64,000 nt of DNA from Muraenolepis orangiensis (lineage: Eukaryota; Chordata; Actinopteri; Gadiformes; Muraenolepididae). Numbering within the stretch: the stretch's first letter is position 1; every line of letters begins with the position of its first letter. Below, piece after piece: positions 11,566 to 27,470 of the stretch. The stretch lies in contig JANIIK010000500.1 of assembly GCA_027704905.1 (NCBI GenBank), forward strand, positions 292,001-356,000, read 5' to 3'. The translations under genes and the position numbers were made by a program. Below the pieces are notes generated by a model. It searched no databases, was not told where the DNA came from, and saw only the letters and a program-made list of their open reading frames with translations.

Positions 11566-12400
11566 CTCTTCATTTGACCACGTTCAGCTTCTTTTCTTTG
11601 TTTAAAATGTATTAAGAAAGACAAACAAAAGTTTTTTTTCGCTACTTTTTCGGCTTCCTTTTTTCAACCCAAAAAATTTGACTCTAAATTTGTTTTGGGA
11701 AGTTGACACCTCAGGCTTAGGGACATGAGCTATTGTAAGTGCTTCTGAACAGTTAAAATAAGTTGGTCACGTCAGAGCAGTTGAGAAAACACTTCGTCTG
11801 CCGACAGCTGTTCACAGGAATTCCCAACGCCCTCGCGTGGCTGCCACAGTTGATCAGCTGTTCGTGCCATGCACATTTCCGCGCGTATGAACTGGACGTT
11901 ACAGACTGCATAGACTAAGGTAGAGATCATAGAGACTTTAAACTACAGAAACTACCAAAGACCCTTGTCGTCCCACTATGAGCTCTAAAAAGACATTTAA
12001 CATAATATTTCATCCAGGCTAATTGAACATACATCTTATTATTCTGTCCAACACTTAACAAAACAAACCAATAAACTGGCAGTGAGCCTGGCAACAGACT
12101 TTGCGGGCTAACTGATCAAGCAACAAAGTGACAAACACTTACATAATCTATGCAAAGATCATTATTCCCCACTAAATATATATGCAGTATGAATGAATGA
12201 GTCTACGTCAAACAGAGAGGACACCTTGTAGGGCTGTGAGCCACTCCTAATACAGGTCAACCAGGCTCCTTGTGTGGATAAGGGCCGCTGTGTGTGAGCT
12301 AAAGAGGCGCGCCCCTGTGCCCCGGACACCCAGGCATGCTACAACCGCCGGCTCGCCTTACACGGGTCGAGAGGGCCACGCGCCCCCCGCCACCCGGGAC
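11566..12400. other. upstream region of actin gene, no gene recognised
   Basis: Unique-looking sequence with no recognisable transposon. It becomes GC-rich from about 12290 towards the promoter. Distal enhancers of the actin gene could lie here, but none can be named by eye. Confidence 0.4.
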
Positions 12401-12407
12401 CACTCCA

Positions 12408-12417
12408 CCATATATGG
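12408..12417 (+). promoter_or_regulatory. CArG box (SRF site), distal
   Basis: CCATATATGG is a perfect CC(A/T)6GG serum response element about 240 bp upstream of the TATA box. SRF binding to CArG boxes drives muscle actin genes. Confidence 0.8.
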
Positions 12418-12502
12418 ACTGCCTGGAGACGGACACAGCAGCAGCGCCGCTCGAGAGACCGGTCTGCCGACGTCCAACCGATGCTCAGTCCGCTCCGAGA
12501 CC

Positions 12503-12512
12503 CCAAATATGG
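12503..12512 (+). promoter_or_regulatory. CArG box (SRF site), proximal
   Basis: CCAAATATGG is a perfect CArG box about 145 bp upstream of the TATA box. Paired CArG boxes at this distance are characteristic of sarcomeric actin promoters. Confidence 0.85.
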
Positions 12513-12647
12513 TCTGAGGGAAGCCGGGATTCCTGGTGGAATACACTCCGCATGGGAGACATTCCTCCATGTTGTGGCTGGATGGGGGAGTGGGGGGGAG
12601 GAGTGGGGCGGCTGAGGGTGTGCCGTTAACAGGGTGTCGCCTGGGGG

Positions 12648-12655
12648 TATAAAAG
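12648..12655 (+). promoter_or_regulatory. TATA box of alpha-actin gene
   Basis: TATAAAAG in a GC-rich setting, about 70 bp upstream of the exon 1 splice donor. It predicts a transcription start near 12678-12682. Confidence 0.85.
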
Positions 12656-12679
12656 CACCCCCATAGTCGCGGTTTGCCG

Positions 12680-15992
<3,313 letters not shown>

Positions 15993-16330
15993 AGCGGGGG
16001 TGAACACACTGCAGCGTCTCCTCTCAGGATACAACCAACCGATGGCATGGCGACCCCAATCTGGTGCTTAGCGAACATTTTGTTGTTGTTTTGTTGTTGT
16101 AATTGTTGTAGTTGTGTTAGTGGTGTAATCACCGAAGTGCACGTTGGGCATGACTGGAGCAAAAGTGCAGAGTAGCGTCATCAGCACGTAAATGTGTAAA
16201 CTGTCAATTTGACTAAATAGTCATATGTACAGTCTGATAATGTCGGCCTAAATGGATTGATTGTTTTGTAAGGCCCACGGCCCCCAATGTGGGGGCGTGT
16301 TCACTGTTGGCCTTGAGGTCAATATAAACA
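15993..16330 (+). other. actc1: alpha-actin 3' UTR (end not certain)
   Basis: Sequence after the TAA stop. A weak polyadenylation signal AATATA is at 16321-16326; a canonical AATAAA at 16609-16614 is the alternative but sits in a repeat-like tail. The length is therefore uncertain. Confidence 0.5.
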
Positions 16331-16582
16331 GAACAACAAAGCAAAAGAAAGACCAAAAAAACAAACTTATTTTCAATGGAGACTTGTGTTTATTTAAGAG
16401 CTGTTGGAAGCATTGAAGGCCAATGAAATTCTGACATGTTCTTATAATGTGCGTAAAACCCTTAGTCTACTGAGTCCACTGCGAGCATTGAACATGTTAC
16501 TGGCCACTTAAAACTTGGATGAGACATTATAGACTAAACTGCCTGCATGTTTGACAGCCAAGCAATGAAGGGGGAGTAAGCA

Positions 16583-16655
16583 TTCCATTGTAATTGTTAC
16601 ACATGGCAAATAAAAACATCTTGAATCTTGATCTTGAATTGAATCTTGAAACACA
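16583..16655 (+). repeat. LINE/SINE-like 3' tail
   Basis: TTGTTACACATGGCAAATAA followed by imperfect CTTGAAT repeats looks like the tail of a retroposon. No body is recognisable upstream. The AATAAA inside it might alternatively serve the actin gene. Confidence 0.4.
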
Positions 16656-17339
16656 TACAAGGTAGGCGCTGGAGGATGAATTTACCGCAAAGGTAAACTC
16701 TTTAAATCCATGAGCAACACTGTGAGAGCTCGGGTCACCCTCCAGCATGTTTAGACTGCTAGCACACTGCAGCACATTGAAATAATGAACAACATTAAAG
16801 GCACAATGTGTATGATTCGGCCATCTGTCGCAAAGTTGTGGCATCCACACATATTGTAAGAACGTAAAAACAAGGAAATGTACAGTCCCTCCCAGTCCCT
16901 CCCAAATCACATTTTCAGTTTACTTTGACAGGATACATTGATTGACACAAGGTTAGATGACGAAGACTGCTCTTTTGGTACAAAGTGGTATTACGATTAC
17001 GACTACGCCGGCACTAGCTGGGCTAGCTGCTTCCCTCAGTAATTATCTCTGAAACACAATACATCATCCTGCGGACCCACCATCTACGGGAAGAACCGCT
17101 TGGGTCGGGTGCACTGCCAATAAGGTGAGGCAGAGGGCCTCGACAGACCAAACCCAGGCGGCAGAGACTGGCTTTGGGGATTTAGAATGTCACCTCTCTG
17201 ACTCCTATAGGAGTCCCCTACTGAATATTACTGGGGAGACTTTAACGCACACGAGTGGTGTTTGTTATTGGACTTCTGTGCTTGTCATGGATTGGCCAAA
17301 ACAATTCAGCAAACCTAAGGTGTGGGGAGAGGGTGTTCC
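16656..17339. other. no gene recognised
   Basis: Non-repetitive to the eye; no reading frame with recognisable similarity on either strand. Confidence 0.4.
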
Positions 17340-17790
17340 ATAGCTTCGGTCAAATTGCCTGAGAGGCTTGGTCACCACAGGTTTTTAATTTGGGACCGAT
17401 AGTTGGTTGAGATTATTTGACCTGAGTGAGCGTGCTGGGAGTAATGCAGGTCAGCCACGTAAGCAGAGGCCTGACCGCAAAGAGCTCTGAACGTGAGGGT
17501 GAGGATTTTTAACTGAATCTTGGAATCAACGGGGAGCCAATGAAGAGACTCATGTGAGACCATCTACTTGACCTAGTAAGCAGCCTTGCGGCAGTATTTT
17601 GAATAGACGGCAGCAAATCAAGGGCAGACTTACTCAGTGCGGAAAACAGAACATTGCAATAATCTATGAGAGATGAGCTGGAGATGTATAAGCATCTCAA
17701 GCTCGTGACTAAACTCTCGAACTGAGCGTTCGAGGGAATCGACTCAATGCCTAAGAGGTCAAAGGTCATTTTCCTCTGTCCCTGAAGGAG
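17340..17790 (-). pseudogene. L2/CR1-type LINE ORF2 C-terminus, old copy
   Basis: Two minus-strand frames give LIDYCNVLFSALSKSALD and LLPSIQNTAARLLT, then SLHWLPVDSKIQLKILTLTF. These are the conserved end of an L2/CR1 ORF2 (compare LDYCNSLL and LHWLPV in the other copies), broken by a frameshift near 17550. No 3' tail is seen. Confidence 0.7.
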
Positions 17791-18397
17791 TCCTTTGGCA
17801 GCAGCGGGCCCTCTGAGACCACAGAGACAGATGCCGGGCCCCTAGCCATCATCAGACGAGGAGCCGACGAGTCACACTCACATTTATACCCACACTAACC
17901 CACTCACACACTTACACACTCACACATTCATACACACTGACACATTTTTACATTATTATGCACATGCAGCCTATTTTCAGTAATGTGTGAACTAAACTAC
18001 AAAATGCACAGTCAATGTTTGACTTAATAATAGGTCTCCTTTGTAAGACCAGACTATAACGAGAGCAGCAGAGTCTGAAGGATATCATTTGGATGGCTCA
18101 CAACAAATAGATGGTAAAAAATTTAGATAAAGATGATTTTACACAAATGACCCGCAATTTTAAATACTGAAAATGGCTTATCCCCAACTTCCTATACCTA
18201 CAGTTACAGTCTTGTCAAGCGGATAAATGTATTAATCTGCAAGTTTATACTACACACACTAAGACACTAACACACACACACACATACACACTCCAGACCC
18301 GGTCACCAGAGAGCATGTCATCCAATATGTCCGCCAGGCCAGAATGAAAAATACAGTGGCGGTGTGGCTAACGCTAACCTTCTCTTCCTGCATTATT

Positions 18398-18440
<43 letters not shown>

Positions 18441-18690
18441 CAAAAGGTCCATGCCTTGTAGCATTGTGAGGGCTTGTGTGTTTCAGTGACCCAGAGAGCT
18501 AAGCCAGCGGGAGCGTAAGCTCCTAGTAGGGTCACCCAAGCTGGACAGGTCAAAGGGTAGAGGCCAGACTAAATGTGTACCTCCCCCAGAGGTAAAATGG
18601 GTTTGCGTAGGGCCAACACCCCTACCTAGAAAAAATAAATAAAAGTTACAAAAGCATCGACAATAATCCAAAAGCAACAGTCCTGGGAGA
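17791..18690. repeat. low-complexity region with CA and GT microsatellites
   Basis: ACTCACACA-rich sequence at 17875-17950 and 18255-18290, and a (GT)18 run at 18400-18437. No gene recognised. Confidence 0.6.
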
Positions 18691-19309
18691 GGAAAGGCCT
18701 CTACACAGGAGGTTTATGACACAGGGCAGTGAAAGCCGAAAAGGAAGCTGCAAGGCCGACTCCTCTTCTAACACCCAGGAAAACCACATTGATTGCTACA
18801 TGGAACATCAGGACAATGTATGAAACAGGGAGGACCGTCCAAGTAGCAAAGGAGATGAGGAACTTCAACATCTCTCTCCTAGGACTGAGCGGAGACAAGG
18901 TGGCTACAGGCAGAACAGAGGAGACTAGCGTCAGGAGAGACGCTGCTGTATTCCGGGCACATAGAGGACAATGCCCCACACTCTCAGGGCGTGGCCATGA
19001 TGCTGGCATGGGAGGCACAATGAGAGAAAGACATCACAATCCTCATGGGCAACTTTAATGCCAAGATAGGATCAGACAATACAGGCTATGAGGGGGTCAT
19101 GGGGACACAAGGACTGGGCAAGATGAACGAAAATGGGGACCGCTTCGCAGACCTGTGCTCCTTGAACCAGCTGATAATAGGAGGCAAGATCTTCCCTCAA
19201 AAGCAGATACACATGGCCACGTGGAGATCTCCAGACCATGTCAAGGAGAACCAGATGTCCATGTCTGCAATATCCAGAATTTCAGACAATCATGGCAAGA
19301 CGTACGCGT

Positions 19310-19805
19310 GATGAGACACACTGGCTACCTGTAGCTGTTCACATCCAGTTCAAGACCTTGATGCTAGCCTACAAGGCAGTCAAATGAACAGCTCAATCCT
19401 ACCTCCAGGCAATGGTCAAGCCCTATATCCCAGCCCGTCAATTTGGTGGAATATAATTTCCACGGATGTAAGGACTGCCGAATCTTTGGCCGCAGTCTAA
19501 AAACTCACCTCTTCAGGCAACACTACCCGGATCCCTTCTCCTACCACATCCTCTTATCACTTTTTACTAGCATACTAGCTTCTTTCTAAGTAGATTGTTT
19601 AAGTAGATTGTTAGGTAGATATTGTTCTATTGTTTGCCACTTTATTGTACTATTACCTGAGCACTAGCTCAGTTCTTGGAGACTTTTTCGGAATGATATG
19701 CACTTTTGACTTCTGGTGACGAGTTCTCTTGCCTACCTTTGTTGAAACACACTATTGTAAGTCACTTTGGATAAAAGCGTCTGCTAAATGACTGTAATGT
19801 AATGA
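19310..19805 (+). mobile_element. L2-type LINE 3' end inserted in the RTE-like LINE
   Basis: THWLPVAVHIQFKTLMLAYK and AMVKPYIPARQ-like residues are followed by a 3' tail CACTTTGGATAAAAGCGTCT and GACTGTAATGTAATG, close to the UnaL2/UnaSINE consensus tail. RTE-like sequence is readable on both sides. Confidence 0.75.
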
Positions 19806-21050
19806 AATGTATATATCTTCTTTGGATGCCAGCAAGACTGAAGCACACCACTACCACCAATGCTTGCACACAATTCTATATGGGTCTGCTCAGGAACAGA
19901 CACTTCCAGACATATTTTCAACTCAGCCTTACCAATAGGTTCCAACCACTACAAAAGCAAATGGAGGATGGGGACTAAGATATTGAGAATCAGTGGCAAC
20001 AGACAAAGACAATCTGGCTCGACATCTGTAAAGAGGTCCTAGGCAGGAAGAAATCACAGCACAAGAAGTGTATCTCCACCGACACCCAACAGAAACGAGG
20101 AACAAGGAAATAAAAGAAAAGCTGTGCTTAACATGAGCCGGACAAGATCAGCTAAAGCAAATACACTGCTGCTGACAAGGTAGTGAAAAGAAGCATCAAG
20201 ATGGACAAGAGGGACCACATTGACAACCTGGCTAAACAGGCAGAGGAGGCTGCAGGACAGGCAAACATCAGAGACCTATACTTTATGACGAAAACAATAG
20301 CAGGGAAGTTCCAACAGACTGACACGCCTGTAAAGGACAAAGATGGGAACCCACTCACAACAACAGAGGAGCAGCTGGAGAGATAGGCAGAACATCTCCT
20401 AAAACACCACCAGACATTCCACCAGCAGAGACAGAACTGCCAATCAACTGTAGAAAACCATCAAATGCAGAGATAAAGAAGGCTTTCATGTCTCTAAAGA
20501 ACGGAAAGGCAGCAGGGCCAGGTGCGATTCCAGCTGAAGTCATCAAAGCTGACATAGTGACAGCCGTCAACATGCTGCACAGCCTCTTCAGCAAGATCTG
20601 TGAAGAGGAACATGTCCCGACTGAGTGGAAAGAAGGCATACTCATCAAACTGCCCAAGAAGGCGGACCTCAGAGACTGCAGCAACTACCGGGGGATCATG
20701 CTCCTATCAGTTCATGGTAAAGTCCTCAACAGAGTCCTTTTGGAGTGAATCAAAGAGTTAGTTGATGCCAAGCTTAGAGATCAGCAGGCAGGTTTTCGCA
20801 GGAACATTTCCTGCGCCGATCAGATCGCCACCCTGCACATCATAGTGGAGCAGTCCCTGGAATGGAACTCCCCCCTCTACATTAACTTCATAGACTATTA
20901 GAAGGCGTTCGACAGCGTCGACAGAGAGATACTCTGGAAGCTGCACTATGGAGAAGCAGAGAAGCTCATCTCCCTAATCCAGTGTACCTACAAAGACATG
21001 TCATGCAAGGTTGCTCATGCCGGACAGATGTCAGACAGCTTTGAAGTAAA

Positions 21051-21162
21051 GAGTCAAGTCAAGTCAAGTCAAGTTTATTGTCACTTCACACAACACAGTT
21101 TACACAAGTATAAAGCAGTGATGTGAAAATCTTATGTGCAATACCCGACGACAGACAGCAGT
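21051..21162 (-). repeat. short retroposon tail element, copy 1
   Basis: On the minus strand it starts ACTGCTGTCTGTCGTCGGG, contains GTGACAATAAACTTGACTTG and ends in GACTT repeats. It lies inside the RTE-like RT frame. A second copy with the same 5' boundary is at 26131-26235. Confidence 0.75.
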
Positions 21163-21779
21163 GCGTCAAGGGTGTCTACTGTCGCCTTTCCTTTTTCTCC
21201 TTGTGATTGACCTGATTATAAAGACCACTACAGCAGGAAGATAAAACACAATACAGTGGACACTCTGGTCACAGCTGGAGGACCTCAACTTTGCTGATGA
21301 CCTGGTGCTCCTCTCGCACAACTGCAACCAGATGCAAGATAAACCACACACCTGACTACAAAATCGGTCGGAACAGGGCTTAAGATCAACAAGAGGAAAA
21401 CGGAACTTATAAAGATCAACACCACTGCTAACACTCCAGTCATAGTGGATGGACTGTCAATTAAGGAGGTCGAGTCCTTTGTGAACCTGGGAAGTGTGGT
21501 TGATCGACAGGGGGGCACTGACATCACATAGATGTCACAGCCAGGATTGGCAAGGCAAGAGCAGTTGAGTCATGGTTCTAGAACGTCTGGGCCTCCAGGG
21601 ATATCTGCATAGCCACGAAAAAATTATATAAGCCCATATCTAGAAGCCACTCCATGGACAGAATGAGGTGCCATTTACACCTCACCCAAACGAGTATAAA
21701 GAGAGCGGGTAACCCGCAAAACAAAAGCAATCAAACAAAACAGCGAATCAAACCACTGTGTACACAAGACGTGGTGGGG

Positions 21780-22545
21780 GACACACCTAGAACAGAACTG
21801 GCTGTGGTGCAACACTAAAACGTAGCGTGAACTGTACCATCATCTCTAGTAACCTATGAACAGGCCTCACATACCACGCCATACCTAGAGTGAACACTGC
21901 TCCCAGGGATCTGAAGTAGGATGTCAGCATGGGGAGGGGCATGGTATAGGGGAACTGGGGCCAGAGGGGGAAGAGCAAAAATGTTGGTGGAAAGGCCATC
22001 CACCACCGAGGATGTAGAGCGGTTGAAAGGTAAGTCATTGACACTCCCTACGGCAGCATTCATCACAGACCCCTGAAACAGTGCGATCACCTTCAGACAC
22101 ATTCATCCATGAAGAGGACTAAACCACAGAGTGCTCGTCCACACTCACTGACTCTGACACTGCAGCTTAAGGATCAGGTATGCTTGACACAGGGAGGTCA
22201 CAGGACATGGCGTGATCTCCCTCCACAAGGTCATCCTCTGCAAACAGCATGTTGTCAAGAGGGAGGAAGCTGACTGACAGCAAGATATTTTTGTGTATGC
22301 AATCCGCACATGACCATTACAATCTCTTATCATGCGTACTGGAACTGTGGCTTTGAAGCGACAGTTTGAGCATTTTCTTCCCACTTGTCAGCTAGTTTGC
22401 GCTTTCCTCTCCCACCTTTGTTCACCACAATGACCCGGTCACAGACAAAGTGGTGAGCCTCGGACCTTCTTATTATATTGGTCCGACTAGTGTTTCTGCT
22501 CCACGGACGAGTGCTTCTGAGCCAGCAGCATAGCAGACATAGCAC
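21780..22545 (-). pseudogene. Ty3 integrase C-terminal remnant
   Basis: The minus-strand stretch near 22440-22365 reads CDRVIVVNKGGRGKRKLADK, the same motif as GDRVLVRNVRIRGKHKLADK in the Ty3 element at 58756-60384. Sequence down to about 21780 has the character of the post-integrase tail (LTSYFRSLG...) but is broken. It belongs to a relative of that family, not the same copy. Confidence 0.6.
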
Positions 22546-22975
22546 ACATATGCGTCGTAGTCACAGACTGACTCGTCTCGCAGAACAGTTAAACAGTTCT
22601 GTACGTTCTACAAACATCAGCAAATCAACAAACTTCTCGTGCTGTGTGCAGTTGGAGGCAAATGTCATGGTTTGAACCATCTGAGGCCATGTGCTTGGAC
22701 CTTGGCGGTAGATAGCACAATTCTGGGGCTGGCTGGAGTAGTTCTGGGGCTGGCGAGGATAATCCTGGGGCTGGTGATGAACCTGGCCTCAGCAGCTGGA
22801 GTCAGCAGTCAATGCAGTACGACGGGACAGAACACCTGATGGACGTCCACATCAGTGACAGGCGCAGTCAGCGTAGTGAGAGATGGAGGGTACTGGGCAG
22901 CCAATTCATGGGGTTGCTGAGGCTGATTGGGTGCAGGTGCACTGACAGTAGCAGGTGTGAGAGAAACATTACATC
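22546..22975. other. no gene recognised; Gln/Pro-rich minus-strand stretch
   Basis: Near 22720-22790 a short imperfect tandem (GGGGCTGGCTGGAGTAGTTCT-like) reads as PQNYSSQPQN on the minus strand. It may be part of the same decayed Ty3 element, but no domain can be named. Confidence 0.35.
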
Positions 22976-23017
22976 ACAGTCATTTAGCAGATGCTTTTAT
23001 CCAAAGCGACTTACAAT
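22976..23017 (-). repeat. isolated L2-type 3' tail
   Basis: CATTTAGCAGATGCTTTTAT and CCAAAGCGACTTACAA form the reverse complement of the L2 3' stem-loop. It abuts the A-rich 3' end of L1 copy B. Confidence 0.7.
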
Positions 23018-24960
23018 GGTGTTTCTTTTTTTTCTTTTTCCACAATTTGTTTATTGAACTTTTTTTTACATAAACAAACAAACAACCAAACAGACAGAAC
23101 AATAACAGTCGGCAAACAAGTGGCATAACAACAGTGCAATTTGAGTCAAACAAAACAAACAAAAAAAGGGGACAGGACTAAGACAGGACAGAAACAGAAA
23201 AAACAAAGACAAAATCGAAAACACTCTAAATCTAAATCCACGAAATGAAAAAGTAAAAGTTAAACAATGTGTATAATGGAAACAAAAACAACAACACATC
23301 AAATAAAACAGCAATTGTTAGTCAGTCAGCCGCCCAATAATCACAATTCAACACCGCAGGGCCAATCCACTACAGTACAGAGATATCGGCATGTCCATCT
23401 CCCGTACAGACCTGTAGGAGGGGTCCCACATCCTGGGAAACCCCCAGGGAGCCCCTCACTATGCACCTGGTTTGATCAAGTTTGGCTGAATTTAGGATTT
23501 CTTTTAAGGTATGTGAAGGGGATATGGGAGACTTCCACATGAGCAATATCAAGCGTCTGGCTGGTAAAGTAACAAAGGCTATGTAGGTGGTCTCCAGAGA
23601 AGAGAGTGGCACTGAGGGTGGACTTACACCAAACTGTGCAGTCATAGCATCAGGAGCAATCGGTTTTCCAATGATTTCTGACAGTGATCTCAAGAGTTCG
23701 GTCCAATAAGAGTGTAAGACCGGACAAGACCAGAACATGTGTGCATGACTCGCTGGTGCTTGGCGACACCTGTCACAAGTTGGGTCCACCTCTTTATATA
23801 TTTTAGAGAGCCTGACCTTAGTGAAGTGTGTGCGATGCACAACTTTGCACTGAATCAGTCCATGTCTCACACAAATAGACGATTTATGTACTTTAGCAAG
23901 GGCTTCTTCCCAAAGTTCTTCAGAAATCTCCTCCCCAAGATCTATTTCCCAAAGAGATGTAATGGAGTTCAGGGTGACTAGACGAAGAGAATAAATCTGA
24001 GCATAAATACACGTCATCATTCCCTTCAGAGTAGATAACGGCCTAAGGAGTGTGTCTAATGACCAATCAGTAGGGTGATGAGCAAGTCCACCCAGAGCCT
24101 TTGGTCTCTGTAAAAATTGCTTGCGTATCCTTGGGGTTTTCTTGTTCCAAATAAAGTTAGAAATAATAGTGTCAGTTTTACAAAAAAGATTTGAGGGAGG
24201 AAAATGGGCACACATTGAAATAAATGTAGACATTTGGGGAGTGTATTCATCTTGATGGAATTCATTCGGGCAACCAGAGACAGATTCAACACTGACCAGC
24301 GATCAAAGTCTTCCTGTACGCGGGTCAGAAGGGGGGCAAAATTAGCTTTATAAAGATCTTTAAATTTAGTAAGTGAAGCTGTGTAGTGCAGTTTTAAATG
24401 GTGGACTATGTAGAGGGAACTCACGTGCCGCTCTATTTAAAGGGAACAATTCACTTTTACTTAAATTGAGTTTCTAACCGGATATAGCACCAAATGAACT
24501 AAGGATAGAGAGAGCTGCAGGGACAGACACAGAGAAATTAGAGACATAAAGAAGAAGGTCGTCCGCATAAAGAGAAGCTCTCTGTTCTACCCTATTTCTG
24601 AAAATACCTGATGAGGGGCTCACAACGAAGAGCGATGGAGAGGGGCTCAATAGCTAAGGCAAATAAGAGAGGGCTCAAGGGACAACCCTGCCTGGTGGAG
24701 CAGTGGAGAGGGATTATGGGTATTATTCTCACTGAAGCTAGGGGAGAGAAGTAAAATAGCTTCCCCCATGAGGTAAAGTTCTTCCCAAAGCCAAATCTCT
24801 CCAAGGTGTGAAAAAGATACCTCCACTCCACACGATCAAAGGCCTTTTCTGCATCTAAAGATATCACAGCTTCAGGTACAGAATTTGCGGAAGGCTGGTA
24901 AATTGTGTTAAAAAGTTGTCTATTTTCTATTTTTAATGAAGCCGGTTTGATCGGGAGAGA

Positions 24961-27470
24961 TCATTTACATTTAGATTTAGGGCATTTGGCAGACGCTTTT
25001 ATCCAAAGCGACTTACAAGGAGTACATTTGTTGAAGTAGACAATAGCATAACGCTGAGGTACGCAAACATATAAATAGAGCAGTTCACAAGCATTCATAT
25101 TAACAAGATGAATAACACTATTTGGTACTGCCAGGTCACCTGCTTAAGTAGCTGTGATAAGAGCGTGTTATCAACATTAAGGATATACACTTCCTAGACT
25201 ATACAACATGCTAAGAGCTATTAATGTCAGGACTTAAGCAAGTTAGGGGTTCACAAAGGAGAAGGAGGGTTCATGGAGAGTCCAGGTGGACTCTGAACAG
25301 GTGGGTCTTGAGTCTCTTGCGGAAGCTGGCGAGGGACTCTGCCGTCCTGACATGAGACGGGAGTTCATTCCACCACTGTGGAGCCAGAGCCGTGAAGAGC
25401 TGGGTCTTGGAAGAGCGATGCTTGGTTGTTTTCAGTGAAGGTCGAACAAGTTGCCTGGCAGAAGTTGAGCGGAGCGCTCTGGCTGGGATGTAGGGCTTGA
25501 CCAACGTTTGGAGGTAGATTGGGGCAGTTCCATTGACTGCCCTGAAGGTCAGTACCAGAGTCTTGAACTTGATGCGAGCATTTACCGGAAGCCAGTGGAG
25601 GTTGTTCTGGGAGATATAGGATGAAAGTTGTGAGGAGACAGCACGTTCAAGGGTTTTGAACAGGAATGATAGGAGAGATACCGGTCTGTAGTTTTGGACA
25701 TCAGTGGTGTCCAGGGATGGTTTCTTGAGGAGCGGCTTGATTCTGGCAGTCTTGAAGGCCGCCGGAAACAGGCCTGCATCAAGGGAGGTGTTAATTAGGG
25801 AGGTAAGGAAGGGATTGGGTCAAGAGGGCAGGTGGTGGGGTGGTTAGATGTCACAAGTTTGTTAACTTCATCAGGGGAGAGGGGGTTGAAACAGGTAAGG
25901 TTAGTGGGGGTGGGAAAATAGGGAGGGAGGAAAGTGGTGGGGGTGAAGGAGGAGGTAATGTCGTTCACCTTCTTCGTAAAGAAGGTGACAAAGTCATCAG
26001 CTGAGAGGGAGGAGGAGGGGAGGGGGGGTTGAGGAGGGAAGAGAACATGGAGAAAAGTTTCCTGGGGTTAGAGGCAGAAGAGTTGATTTTTGTACGATAG
26101 AAGGCAGATTTAGCAACTGATACCGTGGAGGTCAAGTCAAGTCAAGTCAAGTCAAGTTTATTGTCACTTCACAGTTTACAGTTTAGTATAAAGCAGTGAT
26201 GTGAAATTCTTGTGTGCAATACCCGACGACAGACAGCAGTTATAAAATAAGATAAAATAAAATAAAATAAAATAAAATAAAATAAAATAAAATAAAATAA
26301 AATAAAATAAAATAAAATAAAATAAAATAAAATAAAATAAAAATAGATAAAAGGTGAAGCCAGAGAGGAGACGGAGGTAGTGAGCGAGATCATCAGAAGA
26401 GTCAGATTTCCTCCATTTTCTCTCAGCTACCCGCAGCTCTGCTCTACGAGCCCGCAGAGGTTCGGACAGCCAAGGAGGTGGAGGAGAGGCTCGTGCTGGT
26501 CTGGAGGTGAGAGGACAGAGAGAGTCGAAGGAGGAGGAGAGAGAGGAAGTCAGAGTGGAGGAGGCTTCCTCTACCGACAAGAGAGAGAATTGTTGGGGGG
26601 ATGGTAGTGAAGAGAGGACAGATGAGGAGAGAGAAGAGGGAGAGAGATTTTTCAGGTTAGGCAAGGTGACAATGTGGGGAGTAGTGGGTAGGGAGGTGGG
26701 GGATTTGAGAGGGAGAGAGAAAGCAACAAAATGGTGATCAGAGACAGGGAGGGGTGTGACAGAGATCGCCGAGGTGGTACAGGAACTTGTGAAGACAAGA
26801 TCCAGTTGGTTCCCAGCTCTGTGGGTAGGGGGAGAAGGAGTGAGTGTTAGACCGAATGTGGCAAAAAAGTTAATGAATTCAGGAGATTGTAACTTATCCG
26901 ACTGGATGTTGAAGTCACCCAGAACCACGAGTGGGGTGCCATCCTCAGGAAAGCAGCTGAGGAGGGCGTCCATCTCGTCAAAGAAGTCACCAAGAGGGCC
27001 CGGTGGTCAGTAGATCACGGCAATCTTGAGCCTAGTTGGGTTGGTAACAGAAACAGCATGAAGTTCGAGTGACGATCTGGTCAGGTGACCCAGAGGGAGT
27101 ACCTGATTCTCATTTTGGAGAGACTAGGAGTCACGTTCCTCCACCACGCACAGAGGGTCGGGGTGTGGGTGAAGGAGTAGGTCGCGGAGAGAGCAGCTGC
27201 GGTTGCGGTGTTCTCAGGGGTGATCCAGGTCTCTGTGAGAGCCAGGAAGTGGAGAGACTCGAGTGCGGCATAGGCCAGAATGGTTTCAGTCTTCTTGACC
27301 GACGATTGGCAATTCCAGAGTCCCCCTTTCACCACAAGATCTGTGAAGGTAGAAATGGTAGGATAGAGGAGATTGGAAGGGTCGCGGCGTCGAGAGGGAG
27401 AACCTTGATGCCATCTATTGCGGTAGGATGTCCAGACTACAATAGAATCACGACACAAACTAATAGAATT
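24961..27470 (-). mobile_element. L2-type LINE nested in L1 ORF2, internally deleted
   Basis: The 5' part at 27420-27100 has SLHFLALTETWITPENTATA (L2 endonuclease start). The frame 26973-26350 has VVLGDFNIQSDKL and a DHHF motif. Past a nested insertion (26131-26345) it continues to RT motif 1-2 near 25720-25620 (TARIKPLLKKPSLDTTDVQN-like). It then jumps straight to LHWLPVNARI, so the RT catalytic core is deleted. The end has PYIPARALRSTSARQLVRPS and LAPQWWNELPSHVRTAES (25504-25271), then the UnaL2-like tail at 24975-25020. Confidence 0.85.
26131..26345 (-). repeat. short retroposon tail element, copy 2, with (TAAAA)n tract
   Basis: GTCAAGTC repeats then TTTATTGTCACTTCACAG and TGCAATACCCGACGACAGAC, matching copy 1 at 21051-21162. 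It is directly joined to about 20 units of an AAAAT pentanucleotide (26242-26343). Inserted within the L2 element. Confidence 0.8.

Larger units (their letters stand above)
18729..21640 (+). mobile_element. RTE-like LINE, decayed, with nested insertions
   Basis: Plus-strand fragments keep the order of a non-LTR ORF. The endonuclease N-terminus is LIATWNIRTMYETGRTVQVA (18789 on), then GNFNAKIGSDNTGYEGV and FADLCSLNQLIIGGKI near 19050-19200. A linker has KRSIKMDKRDHIDNLAKQAE (20186 on). The RT has LKNGKAAGPGAIPAEVIKAD, CSNYRGIMLLSVHGK and an AFDSVDREILWKL stretch. A FADD-type stretch, LNFADDLVLLSHN, is readable near 21285. Many stops and frameshifts. An L2 fragment (19310-19805) and a short tail element (21051-21162) interrupt it. 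I place it in the RTE group by its endonuclease/RT style, with clade uncertain. Confidence 0.75.

Noticed and set aside
11281..11605. Small proteins from CA/GT-rich open frames near 11.3-11.6 kb
   Set aside because: They are translations of dinucleotide repeats.
16609..16614. AATAAA as the certain actin polyadenylation signal
   Set aside because: It lies in a repeat-like retroposon tail 620 bp after the stop; an earlier weak AATATA is equally possible.
22330..22545. Independent small gene at 22.4 kb
   Set aside because: Its only recognisable part is a Ty3 integrase C-terminal motif shared with the element at 58.8-60.4 kb.
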